DNA of 64,000 nucleotides from Roridomyces roridus (lineage: Eukaryota > Basidiomycota > Agaricomycetes > Agaricales > Mycenaceae). The translations under genes were made by a program, and so were the position numbers. Where the stretch lies: the NCBI GenBank assembly GCA_029378245.1, contig JARKIF010000003.1, positions 2,728,001 to 2,792,000 on the forward strand. Reading direction: 5' to 3'. Position 1 is the first letter of the stretch. The number at the start of each line of letters is the position of its first letter. A model generated the notes under the pieces. That model did not search any database and was not told where the DNA came from. It was given only the letters and a program-made list of their open reading frames with translations. Positions 32,857 through 44,376 of the stretch are shown piece after piece.

Positions 32857-34425
32857 ATGCCTGGACAAAGCTCCCCAAGCTCCCTTGACGGCGCTGGAGG
32901 CCTAGACTACGTTACATTGGCCTCTGACGAGTAAGTCTAGGCCCTAGTCTTTCAGCTGATAGTATTTCAACCTGACGTTCATGTTTCCAGTCGAATATAT
33001 GCCATCTTCTTCCTCATTGGCATCACCATTCTCGTATACGACTACTTCCTGACCTTCCAGACGGAAGTGAAATATATCTGGTCGGTCAAGCTGCGCTCAA
33101 GCGCGTATTGGTTTCTTGCTGTCCGGTACTTCGGGCTCGGGGCGAGCATTACGATGTCGGTGTTCTTTTTTAGAGAGATGGGAACTGAGGTGTGTCTGCA
33201 GGCTTCCGCTGCACCGCCGTTTACGCTGACGCTACCCATTCCCGCAGGGGTAATGGCATACCGGAAATTCTATTTAGTCCACTGATTCTTGATAGTTGCC
33301 TCCGAATGCAATTGGCATGGCAGGCTCTTCTCGTAATCCAGGAAGTGTTGATCGATGGTGCGTGATTCAAATAAAGTCTATTTTTTCGTTCGGACTCAAG
33401 GCTACTATATAGTCACGCTTGGTATGAGAGTTCTAGCCATGTATGGGTTCAAGTTTTGGGTTTTACTCTGTCTGCTGGGGGCAGGGAGTCTAACTGTGGG
33501 GCTAGCTATTGTGAGTGGCCACAACGCCCATTCGCAGCTGAACGAAGGAACTCTGCGATCCAGTGGGCAGTCATAGACTACGGGCACCCACAGGTCCTCT
33601 CAGCCCCCGGGTTGGTTGGATGCCATATCGCAGTATCCCGCGCCAAGTCAGTTCGGTGTTGCATACTTTTGCCATCCCGGTTCCCTGATTAATTGATTGA
33701 TTTCAACCACAGTTCTCTTCGTAAGTTCCCAAGGTCTTGAGGCTGAAGACCCTCAATGGTATTACAGGACTGGCAGGAGCCTGGGAGGCACAGTGAGTCA
33801 TCTGAAACTAATCTTTCGATGCTCACGAGCTTGTTGTAGACTCTTTTGCGATACCCTCCTCGTCGCGCTCACCTTACGTCGCGCCTACCTTGCAAGGCAT
33901 ACGTTGGGGTTATACAGAGGGTCACTGATTGAGCGGATGGTCGCAGATGGTACGTCTACACACTTCACTAATCGTGACTTCGGTTGCTCATATGGCGTAA
34001 TTCGAGGGGGGATGTACTTTGTATTTCTGGTTCTCGCCAATGTTGCCAACCTGTTGACTTTCTATGTGTGTATTTGCATAACAACCGTCTTGAACCAACT
34101 GATTATGCCCAAAGCTCGGCGACGTACGTTAACGAATATGATGATCAACAGTACGGCTGAATGTTTTGGGTTTGCACAGATATTACTCTCCGGCTTCTTG
34201 TCATGGTTTACAACGAGGTACATGCTTGCCCGGGCTGTCAATATCTATTATACCTCTTACAGAATTCGCAGTCTCTCGGTTACTCTGTTGTCTCGACTGA
34301 TGCTCAACCTTCACGAGTCAGCGGACGCAGTCGCTTACGTCGCTGACCAGCACCGGCCAATGGATTTAGAACTGATGAGATTTCGGACTGTGCCAACAAT
34401 GGAGGGGTTCAGTGTCGATCCTTAA
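32857..34425 (+). CDS. DUF6533 multi-pass membrane protein
   Basis: Member of the large Agaricomycete DUF6533 family, multi-spanning membrane proteins of unknown function. Exon 1 is 32857-32930 and exon 2 starts at 32991. Together they give the diagnostic segment (DRIYAIFFLIGITILVYDYF, FQTEVKYIW) and LFLAVRY-like WFLAVRYFGLGASITM. Later exons encode RVLAMYGFKFWVLLCLLGAG, LFCDTLLVALTLRRAYLAR, GGMYFVFLVLANVANLLTFY and the typical end LSVTLLSRLMLNLHESAD. The family usually has seven helices in 300-400 residues, which fits. Several internal splice sites between 33189 and 34260 are uncertain; I could not confirm an unbroken frame for the whole gene. Confidence 0.72.
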
Positions 34426-35509
34426 GCAGAGGTTGCAGTTGGGCTGCAGAGTTGCTGCAGAGCGTTGCAAGAGCGCTAGCGTTGTTTGAATTCAGATTTA
34501 GTACGAGGTTTGAGCTTTTGTAGGCGACATCAGTCGGACCGCTCCAGGGCAGACCCGATTCATGCAAAACCTGATCAGCAGGAGAATGTAAAGTATGAAG
34601 GCCCTTGGTGGACAAAAGGTATTTTCTTGTTGCCACCACCATCATTTCCGTGACATCTTCGAAGATCTTGCAAGATTTGGCAAGATCTTCCAGTTTGTTC
34701 AAGATCTTGGAAGATATTGGATGATTGTCGACTTGCCCTGGCATTATTTGACCATCATCTTGCAAGATCTTGTGAATTTTCCTCCCCCCAAGATCTTGAA
34801 AGTTTGTGCAAGTTCCACTGATTCATTTTGAGGCCACTGATTTGCAGCGAATGTTCAAAGATTTTGAAAGATTGAAAGTCAAAATATGGCTCATCAAGTC
34901 TAATAGGGATGCAAGATCTCACCAGAGTTGGTGGTGCCGTGGTGGCCGAGTTCAAGCCGCTACTGTGATTAATCATTTTATGTTGAAGGGCGCCAAAGTG
35001 TGATCTATCCGTTTCCTGGCGGTTCGGCTGCCAACGGATCAACAGCCTGAGTGGGTGGCAATCAGAAAATCAGTGATTGTCATGTGAGATTTGCTCCGAC
35101 ACTTGTGGCCTTTAACCTTCCAAGATCTTGTGACACACCACAGAATTTGGGATTCCAGTGTCAATTTTTTATCTTTTTTCCATTTGTTGTTTGACTCACC
35201 AGATCTTGCATCCCTGCAATGCAGAAAATATCACCTGAACCCTGCTTGAAATACCACATTGTGCAAAAACTAGCAAGATATCAATGGATGTTGCAAGAAC
35301 TTGATTCAACTTACAAAATGAGCCAAATCTTTCAAGATCTTGAGATTTCTGTTGAGATTTGAAGAAAGAACCACACATCCCTGCACAATTCCAGGTTTTG
35401 TCCACCAAGGACCCTCAAAGTAAACACAATTTAACACTCGACGCGATGCTGCTAAGATCTTTGATGGAACCCGTGACGGTCACATCAAAACTTCTTGTCC
35501 TCAACCACC
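34426..35509. repeat. AT-rich region packed with AAGATCTTG palindromes
   Basis: Exact AAGATCTTG occurs at 34662, 34701, 34764, 34790, 35122 and 35334, with further one-mismatch copies. No gene seen. It also holds the short inverted pair listed separately. The last 15 bp are the leader of the F-box copy at 35510. Confidence 0.7.
34905..35217. mobile_element. Possible short MITE (inverted repeat YAGGGATGCAAGATCT)
   Basis: TAGGGATGCAAGATCT at 34905-34920 faces its reverse complement at 35202-35217 (ending GCATCCCTG). The termini resemble hAT-type YAGGG ends, but I see no convincing 8-bp flanking duplication, so this could be part of the local palindrome cluster instead. Confidence 0.35.
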
Positions 35510-37072
35510 ATGTCGTCTCACGAACGAGTACCCAACGAACTTTGGCTCGAAATGTTCGAGCTCCTTCCTCAGGAATCGCTCAAACACATCTATGCCACCG
35601 ACAGAAAGTTCGCCAGCGCATCCCGGGCGCTCCTTTTCCGTCTGGTGTTTACTCCCTACCACCATCGCGACCTGCTGGGAAAAAAGCTCTCCCTCCCTAC
35701 CTCCGACGAGGTTGCACTTGCCCTGGAACGCTTGGAATTTTGGTCATCCGACAAGATTTCCCCGCTTGTCCGAGAATGCACACTCTCTCCACGACACCGG
35801 CGAGCGACGAAACTGTCGGAGCCCACCGACTCGCCTCACATGTTCATGATTTCGTTTCTGGATCGCTTGGGCGGGTTCACAAGGCTCCAGAAGTTTTCTG
35901 CGCGTCAAGTGGATTTCACTCAAGCGGGACTTGCCAACCTCTGCCAGTTACCGCTGCTGAGGAGGTCGTGATCGAATGATGCGATATAGTCCCCGGGGAG
36001 ACCATCGACACCACGAATCTCCAGCTGCGCACGACTAAGCTTCTGCATCATGGCAATCTTCGTGTCGATCAAGGCAAAATGACCAGTCTGTGGCTTTCGA
36101 TCGTTGCTTCACGAATTGGAACTCATGGGTGATGTACCTCTCTGGGGGACCCCGATTTCCGAAGGTCCTGCTTTCCCCAATGTCCATAATTTGCAACTTG
36201 ACATCGACTTTTCCACCATGCATCGGAATCTCATCATTTTCTCGAAATTCCCGGCGGTCCTCAAGCTTTGGCTTGATGACTGGGCAGACTCCGAGGACGA
36301 GCCCACCGATGTACCGTTGCGGTGTACTTTGGATGTATTGCCTCTGTTGCAAGAGTACTGCGGAATATGGACGCCTTTGCACTTTTTGCTTCCAAAGCCG
36401 ACACTCGCCCGCATTGCCCTGAGCCTTTGCACCCCTGGAGAACTGTTGTCAGAGCTCCGTGGGGAATACAAGCATATCACCTCGCTAAACGCGAGGCTTC
36501 CCGAGCTAGACCAACAAACACTCAGCAGCATTTGCGCTTGCTTGCCGGGGCTCCTTGACCTCCGCTTTTCGATATTCTACGACCTCGAAGATGGCGATGT
36601 TAACGACGGCTTCAACCCCAAGGTGCGTTGAATCCAATTCTTTCTTGAATACCACTCACGTCAGTATTATCCCACCAGGCCACCAATTTCTTTTCCGCGC
36701 TGGCAGACACGCCGGGTCTCCTCGGAGTCCCACCGACTCTTCAGCGTCTTGCGATTTCGTGGGAGTTTGATTTCGACTGTTTGACCATATTTGATTATTT
36801 CCCGGTCGCTTCGCCAGATCGCATACCCGACTTTCTTGTCATGCGGGATACGCTCAGGGAAAGATGTCCGACGCTGAGGACGCTCTGGTTTGACGGGCAG
36901 GACTTTATGTTCAAGTGGCGTCAGTTGCTCGGCAGAGAGGAGATGGAACAGGAGAATGAAATCGAAGACAGTGAGTCGAGCTTCGGAATTGATATGAACG
37001 TGCTGACTTCTGTGAACTAGCTGAGATCGAGAATCTACGGGAAAAACTAGATGATTTCTGGGAGGGGCGGTG
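35510..37072 (+). pseudogene. F-box family gene with several lesions
   Basis: Close relative of the gene at 47736. Start at 35510 (MSSHERVPNELWLEMFELLP) rather than the in-frame ATG at 35495, because the shorter form matches the paralogue. The F-box is normal. Near 35963 a frameshift truncates the frame (LPLLRRS). In the continuing frame an in-frame TGA follows VVIE, and another shift occurs near 36100 (LSIVAS versus LHELELMGD). The rest is well preserved: HRNLIIFSKFPAVLKLWL, TPLHFLLPKPTLARIAL, an intron near 36622-36678, RERCPTLRTLWFDGQDFM, and a last exon ENLREKLDDFWEGR ending at 37072. At least three lesions, so a pseudogene. Confidence 0.85.
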
Positions 37073-37194
37073 AAGGGTTGTTCAATTCTTTCTTTTAGGC
37101 ATATGTATGTTTGTTTCTCCAAACCACTCGCTCAGCCGCCAGCCCAACGCCAGCCACCAGGTTGAAGGCTCCTTGGGAATAAGATGCCCTTCGT

Positions 37195-37367
37195 CAACGG
37201 GCTTTGGCGTGGGATTTGCGATAGGGAGGAGGTGGAGCAGGAGGATAACTTTGAAGCTAGCAAGTCGACATTTGGGATATATCGGCGTCGCGCTAACTTG
37301 TTGTGAAATAGCTGAGATCGCTGGTTGCCGGGAAGAGTTCGAGGATTTCTGGGAGGGTGTCGATTAA
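37195..37367 (+). pseudogene. Fragment of an F-box family 3' end
   Basis: Matches the last intron and final exon of the family (DREEVEQEDN..., intron with CGCGCTAAC, then EEFEDFWEG). It follows directly on the complete 3' end at 37072, so it is a duplicated gene tail with no body. Confidence 0.7.
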
Positions 37368-37527
37368 CTAGCGCACTAACTTATAGTTTCTTGTCTTTTT
37401 GAACGTTGGGCGGATAGTCAAGCCCTACACTTTGAATATCCTGAAGTTGAGGCCCAGGAGATCAAACAGTTTTTGCGTTTGGTCTATAGTCGAACCAATG
37501 TCATTGCGGAATTCATCTCAACGACAT

Positions 37528-38546
37528 TCAACCCCCGTATTCCGACCTCCAGATAGCCTCCACCTCTTTCAAAATCTCATCACTCACGTCGGTCCATCCA
37601 TTTCCCTCTTCCAACTCATCCAGCCACTCTTCGTCATCGAAATCGAACCGATCTCCGGCCCAAGCCCCACGGTGAAGATCCCCCTCGTACGACATGGAAA
37701 TCGACGGGTCGGATGAGAGGCAAATCCGGCTCAACACGATCTCGTTGTTACAAACACCCTCGGCCTCCTTCATGGTGGGTACAGTTTTGACCCTCCAATC
37801 CCAGAGTGCCGACTTTGGAACGTATTGTTTGCGTGAAAGGTTACGGAGGATGTTTGGGGTGATGAGCTCCTTGCGGAGTATGAATGACAAATCGACGAGG
37901 TGTTCGAGAGCGCGGTATTCCAGATACGATAAACGCCGAAGGAGCTCCGATCAGGTTGTATGTGATGAGTGGGTCCCAAAATCGTGTACAGGCGTTGACT
38001 TCTGTGAACGGATACTGGTAAAGAGACTCGTATGCGCCAAAATGTTCCCGTTCTTCGGGCGTCAAGAGGCTCTCGGGGATGTCCTCGTTCTTGAGGTAGT
38101 CCTCGATGCACATGACACGATCGCGGCGAGGGCCGCGATGAGATCATATACGAAGTGTCGGCCGAGCCCCCACATCGGCTGGCAGGTCATGCTGAGGTAA
38201 AGGATGTCCTCTATGTCCTCAAGATGCGAGAATATTTCCCTGATCATTTCGTTTGGGAGTTTCACGAAGGTTGACCTGGTGGCACCACCAGATTAGAGCA
38301 GCACAACTCGAGGGATGGGGAAGATTCATTCACCTTTGAGCGGCCATGGGTCGGAAACGCAATCGTTCACCGCACGCAGCACCAGGTTCGCATGGGTACA
38401 AAGTCGTCGCACCCGGGGAGTTCAGGTGGGTCGGCCAGACTGTTCAGGAGCCAGCCAGAATCGTCGAAGAACCACGCTCCCAGCTTCCCCGTGCATCCGA
38501 ACGTTTCGCGTTTGTCGAGGTTGATTATCTTCCAGTATTGTCCCAT
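37528..38546 (-). pseudogene. MGQYWK/F-box-like family gene, frameshifted
   Basis: Reverse-strand third copy of the family. Exon 1 from 38546 reads MGQYWKIINLDKRETFG and ends near 38386 at a GT donor. Exon 2 begins near 38280 and encodes an F-box-like segment (VKLPNEMIREIFSHLEDIED, LYLSMTCQPMW). Near 38125 a one-base shift moves the match to CIEDYLKNEDIPESLLTPEE. A further shift near 37900-37950 leads to ILRNLSRKQYVPKSALWDW. The conserved tail RGAWAGDRFDFDDEEWLDEL and the end IWRSEYGG precede TGA at 37528. More diverged from the 14029 and 54888 copies than those are from each other. Confidence 0.78.
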
Positions 38547-38623
38547 TCAGAGATGGTGGTCGAGAGACAAGGGTTGTTTATGTAATTTGTTTGGGTTGAT
38601 TTTGCCGAACCTTCAAGTTGATA

Positions 38624-39184
38624 CAGTAGAGTAGCTTATATGGAATATCGTCGGGAAGGGTCTGAAGGCTATTCCATATGACGGATATTCCACATGGAAT
38701 ATTCAATTATTTTTGAATTATTTTTATAAATCGAAAAATATTCTTCAAATACCCCCATTGTGTGTGATGTCAGTGTTCCTTTCAACCGCGGGACCACTCT
38801 GCCTCTGAAACCAGCTCAATTCATGCTCAAATTTGAGATTCAACCCTCAGCCGTGCCATCATTGGGATCAAAACATGATGGACCGCGATCAACTCTCATC
38901 AAATATCCTTAGCGATGAAAAATGTTGAGACAATGGCCCAAGAATGTCTAAGTTGCCTATTGGATATCAAACAATGACCGATTTTGGCCTGTTTCTCACC
39001 CAAATACACTGGTTTTTGCGGTTTAGGGCACCCGCAGAATGGAATAACGGCCTCATGAGCCTATTCCATATTCCGGAGCACGGTGAGTGGAATAATTGGC
39101 TGTGCCCGACCTCGGACAAGTCCCAAGGCTATTCCATATCGCAGTTATTCCACATGACAATATTCCATATGAACTACTCAACTG
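38624..39184. mobile_element. TA-flanked MITE with 28-bp terminal inverted repeats
   Basis: The left end CAGTAGAGTAGCTTATATGG and the reverse complement of the right end CAGTTGAGTAGTTCATATGG both continue AATAT (about 24 of 28 match). TA lies immediately outside on both sides (38622-38623, 39185-39186), as in Tc1/mariner-type insertions. A subterminal motif AAGGCTATTCCATAT is repeated at both ends. No transposase is encoded. Confidence 0.8.
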
Positions 39185-39735
39185 TACTATGTCCACGTGG
39201 TCAATTGTTCGCGAGCCGCGCTATCAAGGTTCCAAGGGCCGCAGCCAGGCTCCAGCCGCAGCGGTAACGCCTCCCCGTTTCTTCCCAGACTACCATGAAG
39301 CTAATCGCCAGCGTCCTCCTCGCATTTCTGGGTGCCGTCTCTGCGCAATTCCACCTCGATGGCGTACGTCGAGGCGACGAACAACCCTTCGTGCACATTC
39401 CCCTGGCTGAGCCGGAAGACTACGCCTGTGGGAAGGTGCACATGATGCTCATGGACATGATGACTGCCGCCGTCGACGACATACGTGCCGACGTCGTGCG
39501 TGCGACGGGCATATTCGACCCGATGCTCGGGCTCAAGCCGATCGAGGAATTCACGCCTTGTGTCGACGGGTTTGCCGGGACGGACCCGAATGCTACGTTT
39601 ATGTGCAATGACCTGGACCTCTACACGTTCATGCCGCACCGCGCGCTGGGCTCTACCGCCCAGGTGGGGAGCGATATCTGGGGATGGGCGCATACCGAGG
39701 ATGGGGTCACAAGGGAGTTTGGTCTCGTTTGCCAG

Positions 39736-41670
39736 TAGTGTTTTCCCGGCTCCGGCTTGGCTTGAAGCCGCCGGCTTGGGCTTGGCTTGACCCGGCTCCG
39801 GCTTTCAAAATCCCCAAGCCCAAGCCGGAGCCGGATATGCCGGCCGGCTTGGGCCCGGCTCCGGCTTAGCCGGCGGCTTTGGTTGATTTTTTAAAACCTG
39901 TTTTCTCACCCTCTACAAATGAACTACTGTTCAATGGAGCATCAGTAGTATAGATTGCCGGATGAAAAGTCAAAATAAAGATTGGAAGTGGGGTTTTGAG
40001 CTGTTTCTGAGAGTCGTATTACCAGCCGGCAGCTGATGGGATCATAATGATCATCAGCTGTCAATGTTTCCTGTCCTTCGACTCGAGAAATTCAAAGTCC
40101 AATATGTAGAAGACTCAGTCGTCAATGGGAAACAACTCATATAAATAGCTACCTGTAGAAGACTACAGCCTGTAAGTAAGGTAGCAAAGGTAGGAATAAA
40201 GGGGCGTACCTCAGTCGTCAATGGGAAACGACTGAGGCTCCGCAATCTGAGGGTGGCTCTATATACCCGCGCACGGGCCACCCGATGACACAACCGCGCT
40301 GACGATGAATGATGAAATCCATGTTTATAGTCACAGCGGCAGTTCCGGAATAAAAAGCCCGTTTTAGTTAGCCGCCCTTCCGAAAGTTTGATGAACAGAT
40401 ACGGCCGGGCCGAAATTCAATTTGATACATTTGGTTTAGCTCAGCTCCAGATCAGAGCCGAAATTCGGCCTTTCACATTCCAAATAAATGAGTTTCAAAA
40501 CCGTAGCATAGGAATGCCATTCTGAGCGGTGGAAAGCTATTGGAATACATTTTACAAAAAACGGTCTCCAAATCAATGCAGAAATGACAAATAATCTGTC
40601 TATCAATCCGCAACCTCACAGTCCGGAAATCACATCCGATATGGGCGTCAATTTTACGAAAGGTATGTAACCCGGTTTCGAGGCCGCCAAAATCTCCGTT
40701 GAAACCTGAGATTTCGAACCCAGTGAAATTGATTGGCCGATGATCTCCGAGTCATCTGACGATGATCTGAGGATCATCTTCCGCAGCGGGCCACCTCTAG
40801 TGCAGATCATCTCCGGATCATCCGCGGATCACTCGGAGATCATCGGCACATAGGTTTCATTCTGTTTTAAATGTAAAATCTCAACGGAGATTTTGGCAGC
40901 CGTGAAATCAGATGTCATTTGTTGCGTAAAAGTGGCTTCCCTATGGAATGTGATTGCCGGAATTTGATAATGGAGATTGATGAACAGATTACTTGTGGTT
41001 TGCGCGCCGTCTTGAAGGCTGACTTTGTACAATATATTACAATTGCTATGAGGTGCTCAGAATGGCATTCTCATATGACTAGTTTGAACCACATTTATTT
41101 GAGATTCGAAAGGCACAATTTTGGTTCTGATTTCGATCTCACCTAAACCAAACATATCAAACTCCGTTTCGGCCCGGTGTTATTTGTCCCCCAAACTTTG
41201 GGAAGGGCGGCTAACTAAAATGGGCTTTTTATTGTTGAACTGCCGCTGTGAGTAGCGCTCAGGCCGTTTCCGGCCTATGTGGCTACTTGACTACCTATAC
41301 ATCTTGTACTAAATGAACAGCCATATGTTTCCAGAATCCTCCGGGTGGTAGCTTGCGTCGTTGGAAAGGAGTGCAGCGGTGTGAGTCCCACACTTTGGGT
41401 CCCATGCCGGGCCTCTGACCATCAGCGATCTCCAACACAATAACAGTGGCTGATCTTGAGTATTTTTTCAGTGACATTGGGTGCAGAGTGGTCTGCTCAA
41501 CACTCTCAAGATGACTCTGAAGTTGGGCTTGGAAGCCGGGGCTTAGCTGCCGGCTTGGGGCTTGAGAAATCCCAAGCCGGAGCCGTAAGCCGGGGTGCAC
41601 ACCCGGCTTGGGCTTGGCTTGGCCCGGCTCTGCCGGCTTCGGGCTTCAAGCCGTAGCCGGCAAAACACTA
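39736..41670. mobile_element. hAT-like element 1 in the LVIVD gene
   Basis: 8-bp target duplication TTTGCCAG at 39728-39735 and 41671-41678. Terminal inverted repeats begin TAGTGTTTT and continue CCCGGCTCCGG on the left and GCCGGCTACGG on the right (reverse complement). Subterminal GGCTTGGGCTTGG words are dense at both ends. No transposase is recognised; the inside holds a second, nested element (40330-41252) and a direct repeat of CAGTCGTCAATGGGAAAC at about 40112 and 40212. Confidence 0.85.
40330..41252. mobile_element. Nested TA-flanked element with about 60-bp inverted repeats
   Basis: The left end and the reverse complement of the right end share TCACAGCGGCAGTTC, then AATAAAAAGCCC, then TTTTAGTTAGCCGCCC and TTCC-AAAGTTTG with few mismatches over some 60 bp. 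TA flanks both sides (40328-40329, 41253-41254). It lies wholly inside hAT-like element 1, so it inserted later. No transposase is recognised. A Tc1/mariner-type origin is inferred. Confidence 0.82.
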
Positions 41671-42014
41671 TTTGCCAGATGGATGGTACGGCCTTTGTCG
41701 AGGTCCTTTCTAGTGGCCGCATTGCGTATCTCGGACGCCTGCCAGCGCAGACAGTGAACAGCGTCTGGAGGGATATCAAGGTCATCAAACACCATGCCTA
41801 CATTGGGAGTGAGGCCGCAGGACACGGTATTCAGGTCTTTGACTTGTTCAAGGTGCGTCTCGGCTTTTGCCATTGCAAGTCTTTCTCATCGTTCCAGCTC
41901 TTGGATCGGTCCCTCGTCGACGAACCGAAAGTATTCAGCATTGATACCGACCTCACCGGACATTACGACGAGCTCCCTCGTGGCTCCTCCCACAATGTCG
42001 TGTCGCACGCTGAC

Positions 42015-42045
<31 letters not shown>

Positions 42046-42200
42046 GGGAGCGTTAAAACAAATCTCAGTCAGCAGAAGCATTCCAAGAAGTGTCCGCTAG
42101 GATTTCTAGATTTCTCTAGATGTTTGCCGGGAAAGAACGTCCAGGAGGAAATGCCGTTGCGCACAGTAGGAACCAGTGTGGGACTCCAGCTGCTACAGGA

Positions 42201-44376
42201 TTAACCTATTCCACTTCTATAATCAAAAGGCTGCATACCCACTAAAACCCCCTTGCAATGTAACCAGTCATCCGGCAGACCATCTTCATCAAGCAGCAAA
42301 CCACTCCAGGTGTGGAGAACCAGCTCTTTATCAAAAGCGAGTTGACCGAAACAGTTTTTGTTTGCAAGAATTTTGTCTCGGGAAAAGGATTTGTTCACAG
42401 AACGAATCCATCGTTCATGTATTTCACGTTCACTGTGGACTTTTCCAGGATTCGAAAGAACCCGATCATTCCTCAGCAGCCAAATCTCATGCCATGCCAC
42501 CGAAACCAGAATTGCAAACAGACGGCTCTTTGCCATTCTTGATTTACCATTCGTCGTTTTGAACTTTACTAAATTACAGCCTAAAATGGTTCCCCAGTCC
42601 AGTGTCGGCCATCTGTCATATCTTCTGAGCCACAGTTTGCGTGTGTACCTCCAGACGAGCTCCTGCCCTGGTGCATAACATTCTAGAGCAATGTGCTCCA
42701 GACTCTCAACAACTCCACAGACATGGCAACGGCCCAAAATTTCACTACCAGGGATGTGTTCCCAAAATCTGCTGACACGGAAGGTGTTATGAAGACATTT
42801 TCAATAGAACTCTCTGGTCAACCTTCGGAGTGTCGATGAATGCATAGACTTCCAAATGTCAGAATGTGATACATAGTTTCCAAACTGCTGTTCCAAAGAA
42901 GCTTCGACTCTCCCGAGGTTTATCAATGTTGACCTACGCTCGGTTACTGTTTTTAGACTCCGAATGATTTTTGTAAATGAGCGTTGAGTACCAAGGCCCA
43001 AAAGAACTCCGTGTATCTCAAACATTTCATTAACTTGGGTATCAATTTCAGCGGAAAGCTGCTCAAAATTATGTAGTTGTGTAGCTGGGTTGGGTTTAAC
43101 CTTCTGGAACTTCACTCGAGCTGCATAATGCTGGCCAAATATGAATACGATACGCAAAATCGTGTATCATATTATATCCATATCGTATTCATATTCACCG
43201 AGCGTATTCAAATATATGTTGAGTATATTCAGATATGTTACTGTGTCCAAAAATCATTCAGTGTCGGGGTTGAAATCACCTTGAAACATGTTCAATTTGA
43301 TGTTCCTGCAGTCCTTCAACATCCCAGATGCATTAGGGTGCCAGAAGTGGTTCAATCCTGCCATTGCCGAAAGCTTGGGCTCCAGATCACATCATTTTGA
43401 TTGATATAGATGAGGTAATCCGACTGACCAGTGGCTGATGCAGCACTCCGATGGGCACTCAGGGGTATAAGATGCATTTTAATGTCTTCAACTGTGCTCT
43501 GGGTCACTTTGATTACCCCCACAGAGGCTGAACTGGCTGATTTGGGGCTCTTTTCATGTATTTGAATATATTTGAATATATCTGAATACAGGCTCAATAC
43601 AAGGTCTGCGTATCGTATTCATATTCAACTGAATATATTCAAAATATATTATCACGTATCATATTTTTGGCCAGCACTACTCGAGCAGCATGCTCGTTCA
43701 GAGCAGCAAACACGGAAGCAAGAAGCTTGAAATTTGGATGAACCATATCATTTTGAGTGCACTCTCGGTCAATCACAAGTGCTCGTAGTAGGTAATCACT
43801 TGAGACACAAAAAGTAACAGCTTGATTTTTTGGACAGTTTTGTAGTGTCAAGAGTACACTGCCTAGTAACCCAGTTGTGTATGAGCATGGAATATCAGGG
43901 TCATCAAATGTTATTGAGACTGCAGCAGATCTCTCTTCTCCCTCCCTGTGATAGTTTATAAATGAAACCATAGTTGTGGGAGTGGTGACAGAGTGTAGAT
44001 ACACCATCATTGGATCAGTTTCCAAGTCTGCGGCTTGGTATCCGCATCTGCGGGCTGATACGCTCCCCTGAGAATCCTTCACTCCGAAAATTCGGAAGCC
44101 CGACTCTATACTGCGAAGTACAAAGTTTGGATCAAATGAGACTGGTCGATCAATTCCAATCGGCAAGTCATTTGCCACCATTTCCTCTTCATCGAGTTTC
44201 AGTTCATCACAAAAATCATTATTTGGAACTCTGGGATCCCACTTTGGAAGAAGGCTATTCACTAGGAGAGTAGCAGCTTGAATACACTTCCCCGGATTTT
44301 CACATCCAAGTATATTTCTATCATATTTACACCCAACACAGCCGCAATTTGACCGGGCAATCCCAGACGGGTTCAC
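42201..44376 (-). pseudogene. LINE ORF2 remnant: RNase H-like and zinc-binding RT tail
   Basis: The upstream part (44376-43677) contains an RNase H-like region (GSVLLTLQNCPKNQAVTFCV, SSDYLLRALVIDRE). Interrupted by the nested element, the frame resumes RVKFQKVKPNPATQLHNFEQ and runs to LRRLTREFY, where there is an in-frame TGA. After it comes the zinc-binding motif CHVCGVVESLEHIALEC (CxxCx8HxxxxC) typical of zf-RVT, then VAWHEIWLLRNDRVL and the end at 42201. The stop and truncation make it inactive. Confidence 0.78.
43129..43676. mobile_element. Small element nested in the LINE
   Basis: Ends TGCTGGCCAAATATGAATAC and the reverse complement TGCTGGCCAAAAATATGATA. Flanked by a direct repeat ACTCGAGC(T/A)GCAT. 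It interrupts the LINE frame between HAA and RVKFQ. The interior is AT-rich with many TATCGTATTCATATTC words. No coding capacity. Confidence 0.7.

Noticed and set aside
38624..39300. CRISPR-like or satellite array from the repeated ATTCCATAT words
   Set aside because: The repeats are subterminal parts of one TA-flanked MITE, not spaced units; the genome is eukaryotic.
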